A stretch of DNA of 64,000 nucleotides from JADHLK01 sp038131695 (lineage in GTDB: Bacteria > Pseudomonadota > Alphaproteobacteria > Puniceispirillales > Puniceispirillaceae), in the NCBI GenBank assembly GCA_038131695.1, contig JAYPQA010000014.1:104858-168857 (forward strand). The letters are read 5' to 3'. The notes beneath the pieces are model-generated. The model searched no databases. It was not told the DNA's origin and worked only from the letters and a program-made list of their open reading frames with translations. Both the position numbers and the translations under genes were made by a program. This document shows positions 28,908 through 36,829 of this stretch, piece after piece. Within the stretch, counting starts at the first letter, position 1. Each line of letters begins with the position of its first letter.

Positions 28908-29395
28908 AGCGGAACCGACATCACCGAATGCCAGCCACCGGCATTGGTCAAAAAGACCGTCTTGCGCATTATTTTGAATGCCCCCGGTGCCCCGGCCAGC
29001 AGATGCTGCAGCCGCGCCGTCAAAAACAGCTCTTCCCCATCGCGGAACTGATGAAAGTTGAGCAGGCTGCTTACCTCCAGATGCGGCTCCTTGCGGGTCA
29101 GGCTGACATTGGTGATGGCATGGGTGGTGACAGGTTGCGGATCCAGCGCATAGGCGCGCGGATGGCCAAGGCGGGTAACCCGCAAGCGCAATAAGGCCTT
29201 GTCCTCATAAAGCAGGGCCGGGCCTGTTTCCGGATCATACTCCTCCCCGCCCAGCGGAATAAAATAGCTCGCTGACTCATCGAACAAATCCAGCCAGCCT
29301 GTCCAATCCCGGCTATCCAGCAGCCGTGCCTCAAGATAGAGGAATTGGCGCACCGCCTCGTGCAATTCCAGATCAGGGCTGTAACCAGCGCTCAT
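28904..29395 (-). CDS. Aromatic ring-hydroxylating dioxygenase beta subunit
   Basis: A 163-residue small subunit with the SnoaL/NTF2-like fold. Characteristic strings are REARLLDSRDWTGWLDLF-type (here EARLLDSRDWTGWLDLFDE), ASYFIPL, RVTRLGHPRAYALDP and VSSLLNFHQFRDGEE. The beta subunit is structural and stabilises the alpha trimer. It overlaps the alpha gene by 4 bases (ATGA), so synthesis is coupled. No ferredoxin or reductase for the system lies immediately adjacent. Confidence 0.9.
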   Translation of the reverse strand: MSAGYSPDLELHEAVRQFLYLEARLLDSRDWTGWLDLFDESASYFIPLGGEEYDPETGPALLYEDKALLRLRVTRLGHPRAYALDPQPVTTHAITNVSLTRKEPHLEVSSLLNFHQFRDGEELFLTARLQHLLAGAPGAFKIMRKTVFLTNAGGWHSVMSVPL

Positions 29396-30714
29396 ATCTC
29401 CAGATCTCCCATATAATGTGTCCAGGCCTGCATCTGGCTGCGGATTGGCAGTTCACTGGCGGTTTCAGAGGCGGTCATCTGCCCGCCTGTGCTGTCATCC
29501 GGGGATTCCCTGCCCAGCCCGCGCGACATATCAAGCCAATCAATCCCGTCTGAACCGAGGCCTTTTTGCACGCGCTCAAAAATTTCCATATCATCGCCGA
29601 AAATCATCGAGGTGGGCGAGACAAGGGCTGTCAGAAAACGGCTGGCGCGGCGGAACATCTCATCCGGGGCCCCGCCCAGCCGGAAGCAATAGCCCTCAAC
29701 CAGCGTGCGGTTATGGCGCAGCGGATGCACCACCCTTATCTGATGAAACTGGGCGTTCACATTGAAATTCGGCCAGATGAGGTTGTTGAAGCGATCCATC
29801 GCCAGAATCTCGGTGGCTTTTTGCTTGCCCTTGGCCTTTTCCAGCGCCACCCGATAGGCTTTTGCGACATCGTCCTCATGCGCGGCCGATAACAGGCCGG
29901 AGCGGTAAAAGCCTCCCATGAAACTATGCCCCAATGCAGAGCCGCTCAGGCTTATTTTCGCCCAATCCTGCGGCGGCAGGCCATTGGCCAGCATCATCCC
30001 CTTGGTCTGGCCCTTATCCGCCCGGAAATCAGCCATATCCACAGGCGTTGTGCGGGCTGAATTCACCGAGGATTCATGCACGATAGAGGGATGGATCGTA
30101 TCATTCGCATTTTCATGGTGGAATTTCCAGTTGCCCTGATAGACAAGGCTGGTTTTCTGGCGGCAAATGGTCAGCTCGGAATTGGGCGCGCGCTCTACCA
30201 GATTGTCTATCGCAGCCGCCAGCGGGCCCAGATGCGCGTCAAGCGAGGGCCCCTCAGCCGCCATGGAGGCAAAGATAAAGCCGCGATAAACCGCCACTCT
30301 GGGAATTTCAGCCAGACCCATATCGGCAGCCCCCGGGCAAACCTGTTCATCATAGCTCTGGGCGTGCGGCAGCGCCTTGAGCGACCCATCCAAATTAAAC
30401 GCCCAATTATGATAGGGACAAACAAAGGCCCCGGTATGCCCATGCGGAGCCGCACAAAGCCGCGTGCCGCGATGCGAGCAGCTGTTTTTCAGCACCTTGA
30501 TCCCGCCATCTTTCTGGCGCACCACCAGAACTTCGGTCCGGCCCATGCGTGCCAGGCAAAAATCCCCCTTTTCGGGCAGCTGGCTTTCATGGGCAACAAA
30601 CAGCCAGATACGCCCGAAAATATGCTCCATCTCCAATTCAAAAATTTCTGGATCAGAATAAAGCCGGTGGTGAATTTTTCGGTCCTTGACCAGATGCGAC
30701 AGTTTCATTTTCAC
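29392..30714 (-). CDS. Rieske aromatic ring-hydroxylating dioxygenase alpha subunit
   Basis: This catalytic subunit (440 residues) adds O2 across an aromatic ring. The Rieske cluster ligands are C79/H81 in CSHRGTRLC and C99/H102 in CPYHNWAF. The mononuclear iron site is seen in FHHENANDTIHPSIVHE. A GTG at 30714, overlapping the upstream stop and behind GGAG, is the best start; an ATG two codons later is the alternative. It lies between the FAD-subunit gene and the beta-subunit gene with overlaps on both sides. The substrate cannot be read from the sequence. Confidence 0.92.
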   Translation of the reverse strand: MKMKLSHLVKDRKIHHRLYSDPEIFELEMEHIFGRIWLFVAHESQLPEKGDFCLARMGRTEVLVVRQKDGGIKVLKNSCSHRGTRLCAAPHGHTGAFVCPYHNWAFNLDGSLKALPHAQSYDEQVCPGAADMGLAEIPRVAVYRGFIFASMAAEGPSLDAHLGPLAAAIDNLVERAPNSELTICRQKTSLVYQGNWKFHHENANDTIHPSIVHESSVNSARTTPVDMADFRADKGQTKGMMLANGLPPQDWAKISLSGSALGHSFMGGFYRSGLLSAAHEDDVAKAYRVALEKAKGKQKATEILAMDRFNNLIWPNFNVNAQFHQIRVVHPLRHNRTLVEGYCFRLGGAPDEMFRRASRFLTALVSPTSMIFGDDMEIFERVQKGLGSDGIDWLDMSRGLGRESPDDSTGGQMTASETASELPIRSQMQAWTHYMGDLEI

Positions 30715-31574
30715 GCTTTCTCCAAGCTCTTTTCTGCCAGTTCTGCCAGCCCGCGCTTTAGCAAGCTGCGCGCCAGATGGGTTTTATAACCAATAGCCCG
30801 GTCCCCATCGCCAGCTATTTCCAAATGCTGCAAACCATGGCTGGCAGCGATTTCAGCCGCCTTTTGGGCGGCTTGCCCGGCCAGCGCCGCCTCCAGCACC
30901 GTATCACGGCGCTGGCTGCTTTCCAGCCCGAACCAGACAAGGCGCAGATTATCCAGCTGCCGGTTATCTGCGCGCAGCACCAGCCCGGCTTCGGCATAAT
31001 CGCCGTGCCGCCTGGCAATTTCGGCAAAGCTGAACAGCTGCGGGGCCGCCTGCCAGGGCAGGAAAACCGCGCGTATCATCTCTCCGTCCTGCAAGGCCGT
31101 CTCATAAAGATCAAGGAAAAATTCAGCAGCCGCTATCCGGCGCGTGCCAGACTGGCTTTGGCAAATGATGACCGCATCAAGGGCCTGCATCACCGCCGGC
31201 ATTTCGGCGGCCGGGTCGGCCAGGGCCAGCGAGCCGCCCAGCGTGCCGCGATTGCGGATAGCGATATGGGCAATATGCGGCAGCACGGCCTGTATCAAGG
31301 GAAAATATTTGGCCAGCCCCGCATCGGCTGCCAGATCGGCATAGCGCGTCATCGCCCCGATTTGCAGCCCCTCTTTCTGGCGGATAACCCCGCGCAAATC
31401 CGTGATCCGTGACAAATCAATCAGCCTGTCCGGGCGCGCCATCCGCAGATTGAGCATCGGCATCATGCTTTGCCCGCCCGCCAGCAGCTGGCTGTCCAGC
31501 GTCCTGTCCGACAATAGCTGTAATGCCTCCTCAAGACTGTTCGGCCTGACATAGGCAAAAGTTGCTGGTTTCAT
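30711..31574 (-). CDS. Molybdenum hydroxylase FAD-binding medium subunit (CoxM-type)
   Basis: The 287-residue FAD subunit carries electrons from the 2Fe-2S subunit. The FAD motifs are LLAGGQSMMPMLNLRMA and AIRNRGTLGGSLALADPAAE. It is translationally coupled to the Rieske alpha gene (GTGA overlap), although its expected partners, the 2Fe-2S and Mo subunits, are encoded on the opposite strand at 23.6-26.4 kb. The simplest reading is one three-subunit enzyme encoded by two operons. Alternatively it could serve as an electron-transfer flavoprotein for the dioxygenase, which would be unusual. Confidence 0.9.
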   Translation of the reverse strand: MKPATFAYVRPNSLEEALQLLSDRTLDSQLLAGGQSMMPMLNLRMARPDRLIDLSRITDLRGVIRQKEGLQIGAMTRYADLAADAGLAKYFPLIQAVLPHIAHIAIRNRGTLGGSLALADPAAEMPAVMQALDAVIICQSQSGTRRIAAAEFFLDLYETALQDGEMIRAVFLPWQAAPQLFSFAEIARRHGDYAEAGLVLRADNRQLDNLRLVWFGLESSQRRDTVLEAALAGQAAQKAAEIAASHGLQHLEIAGDGDRAIGYKTHLARSLLKRGLAELAEKSLEKA

Positions 31575-31612
31575 CAGCCTGACCCCAAATTAACGCACAC
31601 CCAGTGTGTCAC

Positions 31613-31628
31613 TTAAAGCGCGCTTTAA
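31613..31628. promoter_or_regulatory. 16-bp perfect palindrome upstream of the FAD-subunit/dioxygenase operon
   Basis: TTAAAGCGCGCTTTAA reads identically on both strands. It lies in the 107-base gap between the GST gene and the FAD-subunit gene, about 40 bases ahead of the latter. A second smaller inverted repeat (ACACCCAGTGT) lies beside it at about 31597-31607. It is a likely operator; the regulator is unknown. Confidence 0.5.
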
Positions 31629-31681
31629 CAAGGCTCGTCACATCCCGGGGGGGCGGGCCTTTCCGGCATCACCGCACGCCG

Positions 31682-32293
31682 CTAGGCTTCAAGGGCAATG
31701 ACCTTTTGCACCGTTTCACGCTGATACAGTCTGGCCAGAAAACCCTGAAGATTCTCGGCGACCGGGATGTCTTCTTGTTCGGCCCAGCGCAACACATAGA
31801 AAAGCGCCGCATCCGCAATGCCGAAATCACCGGCCAGATAAGGGCGATCGCCCAGCCGGTCTGCCATTGTGGACAGCGTCTTTTCCGCCTCGGCGCGCCC
31901 ATAGGCCCGCAAATCCAGCGTGCCTTGCTCATTCAGCTGGAATTTCTTGGTTGCCTTGATCAAGGTAAAGCCGCGCATATGGATGGTGGCCACAATATAG
32001 TCCAGCGCTTCGAGCGTGCGGCGCTGCTGGTCCAGATCAGAAGGCCAGAAATCCGGCCCGCCATACTGGTTTGCCAGCCAATAGGCTATCGCCGGAAATT
32101 CTGTCATCACCTCGCCATCCTCGCGCAGGATTGCCGGAACCTTGCCTTTGGGATTTTTCGCCAGATAGGCCGGGTCAAATTGCTGGCCGGATTTTACATC
32201 AATGATCTCAATCTGATAGGGAACGCCCAGCTCCTCAAGCAGCAGGAAAATACCGTTTGAACAGCTGCCTGGTGAATGAAAAAATGTCAGCAT
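31682..32293 (-). CDS. Glutathione S-transferase (beta-class-like)
   Basis: The internal ATG at 32293, with an AAGGG ribosome site, gives 203 residues. The N-terminal thioredoxin domain is MLTFFHSPGSCSNGIFLLLE with the beta-class cysteine at about residue 11. It continues with NPKGKVPAIL and a TEFPAIAYWLANQY block. The helical C-terminal domain has YLAGDFGIADAALFYVL with the conserved GD-x-x-x-AD. It could act in dehalogenation or conjugation next to the dehalogenase operon, but it is separated from that operon by a repeat and could equally belong to the FAD-subunit operon downstream. Confidence 0.88.
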   Translation of the reverse strand: MLTFFHSPGSCSNGIFLLLEELGVPYQIEIIDVKSGQQFDPAYLAKNPKGKVPAILREDGEVMTEFPAIAYWLANQYGGPDFWPSDLDQQRRTLEALDYIVATIHMRGFTLIKATKKFQLNEQGTLDLRAYGRAEAEKTLSTMADRLGDRPYLAGDFGIADAALFYVLRWAEQEDIPVAENLQGFLARLYQRETVQKVIALEA

Positions 32294-32407
32294 ACCCTTT
32301 TGCCCCTTATTGATGTGAACAGGAATTATTGCTTCCGGCCTTGCTGGCCGCCCTCTCCCAGCCTGTGGGCTTGCCAGAAAAAAGTCAAACCGCAAAAAGT
32401 CAAATTA

Positions 32408-32441
32408 GGCAATTCAAACCGGGCAATTCAAACCGGGCAAA
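32408..32441. repeat. 14-bp tandem repeat after the dehalogenase gene
   Basis: The unit GGCAATTCAAACCG occurs twice in full (from about 32412) with partial copies on either side, within the spacer 32294-32449. Confidence 0.6.
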
Positions 32442-32449
32442 TGGGCTGA

Positions 32450-35400
32450 TTACAAATCAATTTCCATAATGCCGCCCGGATCCCTCGCCCGGCTCTGGCA
32501 CAGGATAACCGCATTTTCCCTCTGCTTTGCCGACAGCACAAAATCGCGATGCTCCACCTCGCCGGAGACCAGCCCGCATTTGCATACACCGCAAATCCCG
32601 TCCGAACATTTCACATCAACATGGATGCCATTTTCGGCCAGCACGCCGGTGGCTGTCTTGTCCGCCGGAACCACAAATTCCTTGCCGGATGAGGCCAGTT
32701 TCAGGATGAAATCATGATTTTCATAATCCGGCAATTCCGGCACCGAGAAATATTCGAGATGCCGGGCCTCTTCGGGGAATCCCTGACGCTCAGCAGCTTC
32801 CATGACCGCGCCCATATAGCGATCCGGCCCGCAGCTATAAACATGCCAACCCGGCTGCCAGCCTTTCAGCAGCTGGTCCAAATCGGCCCGGCTTCCTTCA
32901 TCGGAAAAATGCAAATGCACCCGGTCTTTCCAGGGCATCTGCTCCAGATCTGCCAGAAATCCGGCATCATGGCGGCTGGCGGCTGAGTAATGCAGCTCAA
33001 AATCCAGCCCTTTTGCATGGCATTCATGGGCAAAGGCGATCATTGGGGTGATGCCAATGCCGCCCCCCATCAGGAAATGTCGGCTGCCGCCTTCTGCCAG
33101 CGGGAAATGGTTAATCGGCTTGGAGATGAAAATCTTGCGCCCTTCGGCAAAAATGCGTTGCAGCAATTTGGAGCCGCCGCGCCCTCATCCTCGCGCAGCA
33201 CACCGATTTGATATTTGCTCCTGTCTGCCGGGTCGCCAGACATGGAATATTGGCGGAAGAATTCCGGTGCGACAACCACATCCAGATGCGCCCCGGCTGT
33301 CCATTCAGGCAGCGGCGCGCCATCCAGTGCTGCCATTTCATATTTGGTCACCCGATCCGTCATCTTCTCAACCTTGGTGATCTGGACCCGGATAACCGGG
33401 GCCTCCCCTTCCTTTGTCTTGTCAGGGGCATGGGCATAATCATGGGCGAGGCCGTCTGTATCACCGCGATCAAGGCGGGCCTGATATTCCTCTGCCGTGA
33501 TCATCGCCTGATAGGCTTCAATGCCAGCCTCGCGATCCATCGGGAACGGGAAAGGCCAGGGGTGCGGGGCCAGATTGGCCGGATAGACCGCCAGCGTCTG
33601 ATCCTCATATTTCAGATCCAGATCAGTCTGCAATTCGCGGTAATTGGGCGGCTCCTGTTCGGCATTGACCATGCGAAAACCGCCCTTGTCATCCACCTTC
33701 AAATCCCACCACCAGCGTTTTTGCGGGTTGATTTTGCCATGCCCCAGCAGATCATCTGCCTTGGCCAGCACGCCAGCCATAGATGGCACATTCATCGCGA
33801 TCCAGCGCAGCGGCTTTTCATGCTCCAGCCCTTCCATATTCCACGGACAGGTTTTCATGCAGCGCCCGCACATTGCCCCACCCTTCTGGGTCAGACGATA
33901 GCTGGTGCATTTCTGGCTGTCTGATTTCCAAATCTCATAACCATTGAACATCAGCTTCGGGCCAGCTGTGATCGCCCCGGACGGGCATTCACGCGCACAT
34001 TTATTGCAGCTCTCACAGAAATTCTGCATACCGAAATCGACCGGCTTGTCATGCGTCATCGGCATATCAGTTGTGATACAGCCTGATTTCAGGCGCGGGC
34101 CAAGGAACGGGTTGACAATAACCTCGCCAATACGGCTGACCTCTCCCAGCCCCGACAAGAGCAGCAAGGGCGGCTGCAACACCTCGCCATCCAGATTGGT
34201 ATGCACCCGTGCCGAATAGCCCAGATTGCGAATCTGCTTGCCGATAACCCCGCCCAGCAGGGAAAAGCGCAGATAGGCGCGCATTGATTGGGTCACAGCT
34301 ATCCAGTCATCACCCGAAGAGCCTTCGGTTGTCTCAAAACCCTGATCAATGATCAGGCTGATGGCGTTCGGATGGGTGGGGTTGATCGGCTCGCCTGCTG
34401 CATCATGGCTATACCAGACCCAGTCCGGACAGCGTGACAGGCCGACCGCATCCGCCCCCATGAAATAGCACGCGGCCTTGATCGCCTCGGCATTGCGGGC
34501 TGCTTCCTTGGCGCCCTGCGGTATCTCGCTGGCAGACGGGCCATCCTGCAACAGCACAAAGGCCCCCAGCGGGCGGCGGATCGCCCGGCTGATCGGGGCT
34601 TTCTGGGCAAAATAGCCATTTGTCGCGTTTTTCTGGGTATCCTTGCCCATATCGCCGAATTGCGCCCTGGCAAACATATCTGAGCGCTTGGGAACACGGG
34701 CGACCCGCGCCTCATCAATATAGGTAGTGGGTTTGTCAACGCGTTTCAGCTTCTCAAACGGATGCGGCCCGTCGCAATAGCGCCGCTTGGCATAGGGATC
34801 GAGCGTGCGCTGGTTTTTCTGCGAGCCATAACCCAGTTTCCAGGCCAGACCGGTGACCGAGGATGGCTGTTCGCTGAGGCTGACCAGCGGCTGATCGACA
34901 GCCATTTCAAAATCGGTGGTGATCGCCGCTATGGCAAAGCGGTCCCCGACAAACGGGTTGACCAGCCGCCCCTCCTCCATCGTAGCCAGCCCGGCCGCCA
35001 CGGCCAGCCTGTTCAAATCCACATCTGTAGAGGACCCGGTATGGGCCTTGGCATCAAAGCCCAGAACCCGCAAATAGCCAGCCAGAATAATCGCGGTTTC
35101 CGAGCCCAGCAGACAGGCCCGCTGGGCCTGCGCCCCCTCTATCCAATCGGTTCCCGGCTCCTCCGGGTCCGGATCGCGATTATAGTTATAGAGCAGAACC
35201 AGCGCATGGCTGTGACTGTCAATCGTGCGCGGCGGGGCGACCATGCTTTCTTTCAAATCTGCCATAATGACATCAATGCCGGCAGCCAGCGTCTTGGTCT
35301 GTTTGGTTTTCAAATCCTCTGCCAGCCGGTCAATTTCCGGATTGCGCAGCGGCTGATCCAACAGCATCCCGCCCTCAATCCGGCAAATCGCGGCCATCGG

Positions 35401-35694
35401 CGCATCCTGAAAATAGGCAAAACTCTTCAGATGGCGGGCGCGTTCGGACAAATCTTGCGGGCATTCTGCCTGCTGCTTATTGATCAAGCCGTCCCGGATG
35501 GCATCCAGCATCGCCTGATAGTCGCCCATCGCATTGACCAGAGAAGCGGGCCGGTCCTGGCGGTCAAAACCGATTGGCTGCATCACCGGCACAGCCGACA
35601 AATCCGGCATATCCGGCCTGCGCGCCAGCCTTTCCAGCGGGAACGGGCCCATGTGGAACGCTCTGGAACGGTTGGAAAAAAACTGATTACCCAT
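32450..35694 (-). CDS. rdhA: Self-sufficient reductive dehalogenase: RdhA fused to an NAD(P)H-ferredoxin-type reductase, frameshifted near 33183
   Basis: Corrected length is about 1080 residues. Residues 1 to about 690 form a cobalamin-dependent RdhA with two 4Fe-4S motifs (CESCNKCARECP and CTSYRLTQKGGAMCGRCMKTCPW). No Tat signal or membrane anchor is present, so it is cytoplasmic and catabolic rather than respiratory. The part before the clusters contains two related segments: residues about 185-280 (DWIEGAQAQRACLLGSETAI...VNPFVGDRFAIAAITTDF) and about 460-565 (DWIAVTQSMRAYLRFSLLGG...VNPFLGPRLKSGCITTDM). The C-terminal part is a phthalate dioxygenase reductase-like module: flavin site RQYSMSG, NAD motif MGGGIGITPMIAF, 2Fe-2S CSDGICGVCKCG. 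One G missing in a GGG run (near 33183) splits the frame. It is the last gene of the six-gene operon. Confidence 0.88.
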
Positions 35695-35704
35695 TCATGA
35701 AACC

Positions 35705-36829
35705 CTACAGAAACGGAATCTGATCCGGCGTATAAAAATAAGCGCGGAACACCATATTAATGTCAAAATCAAACACATTGGGCGCAAAATGCGGGTTCAG
35801 ATATTCCCAGACAGTCTCGCCTTCAGGGGTTACCTGAAAAATCCGCCCGCGCACCCCCTCACAAATCAGCGTATTGCCGCCAGGCAGGCGCTGGGCCCCG
35901 GAAATTTGCTGGCTATAGAACGCAAAGGGCGGGGCATCCTCATATTTCCAGACAATCTCATTGGTCTTTGGGTTGATCTCGATAACTGTTGAATTGGGCA
36001 GCATTCCGAACTGGCGGCGCTGGGTTCCATTATTGAACACCAGAATATTGCCATTCTCCAGCATCTGCGGATCATGCTGGCCGCCCATCATCGGATCCCG
36101 GTATTTCCACAGCCATTTGCCGGTTGCCTTGTCGATTATGCCGATTGTGTGAATCGCCCGGAAGGAAACCAGCACCCGGTCATCGCCTATCGGGGCAATG
36201 GTATTGCCATGGCTCCATTCCCAGCGTATCTCGCTCACCTCCTGAAAATCGGCAATCGGGTCCAGATGCTCTATCGCCCGCCATTCCCAAATCCGCTTGC
36301 CTTGCCTGTCCACCTCAACCAGCACATCTGCATACATATCCGGGCCACCCGGGGCCGGATGCCCGCCCACCACCTGATCCGCCAGCTCAGGCGGCACTTT
36401 TTCCAGCGACAGGTAAAGCGCCCCGCCATGCGGCATTTTGTGCTGGTCGTGATGATGCCAGCTATCGCGATAGCGCCAGATGATCTCGCCCGATGCGCTC
36501 AGCTCCCGCAGCTCTCCGCCCTTGAAAGCAGGCCAGATACCAAACCGGTTCCAGGTCTCATCCTGCATTTTGGCCCCCATGAACAGGGTGCCCTCCGGGG
36601 TCAGCGATCCATACAGGCCAATATCGGTATCATGCGCCCATTCATGCACCACCGCGCCATCCATATTGATCAGATAGCTTTTATTGATCTTGCCAATCTT
36701 GCGCATATCGCCCATCGGCGTGAACAGCACATAGCCCTGTTCCGCGCGCGCCCGGTCATGGCCGGTCAGGCCGGTTTTCAAATAGCGGGACAGGGTTGTC
36801 TGCGGCATTCTGCCCGTTTGGTCAGTCAT
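35705..36829 (-). CDS. Arylsulfotransferase-like (ASST) beta-propeller protein
   Basis: The start at 36829 overlaps the sulfatase stop by 8 bases and gives 374 residues. The repeated tryptophan-rich blades (HEWAHDTDIGLYGS, IIWRYRDSWHHHDQHKMPHG, RIWEWRAIEHLDPIAD, KWLWKYRDPMMGGQHDPQML, IVWKYEDAPP) match the PQQ/ASST propeller. Candidate catalytic histidines lie in HHHDQHKMPHGG and WEWSHGN. Known ASST enzymes transfer sulfate between phenols in the periplasm, but this one lacks a signal peptide. Coupling with a sulfatase upstream and a dehalogenase 10 bases downstream suggests a role on aryl sulfates. Related propellers without transferase activity exist, so the enzymatic role is uncertain. Confidence 0.78.
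   Translation of the reverse strand: MTDQTGRMPQTTLSRYLKTGLTGHDRARAEQGYVLFTPMGDMRKIGKINKSYLINMDGAVVHEWAHDTDIGLYGSLTPEGTLFMGAKMQDETWNRFGIWPAFKGGELRELSASGEIIWRYRDSWHHHDQHKMPHGGALYLSLEKVPPELADQVVGGHPAPGGPDMYADVLVEVDRQGKRIWEWRAIEHLDPIADFQEVSEIRWEWSHGNTIAPIGDDRVLVSFRAIHTIGIIDKATGKWLWKYRDPMMGGQHDPQMLENGNILVFNNGTQRRQFGMLPNSTVIEINPKTNEIVWKYEDAPPFAFYSQQISGAQRLPGGNTLICEGVRGRIFQVTPEGETVWEYLNPHFAPNVFDFDINMVFRAYFYTPDQIPFL

Noticed and set aside
32450..35694. Respiratory (membrane-anchored) reductive dehalogenase
   Set aside because: There is no Tat signal, no RdhB anchor gene, and a reductase module is fused to the C-terminus, all typical of the catabolic cytoplasmic class.
33208..35700. Long plus-strand open frames opposite the dehalogenase
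   Set aside because: They mirror the codon pattern of a strongly conserved minus-strand gene and have no domain features or ribosome sites.
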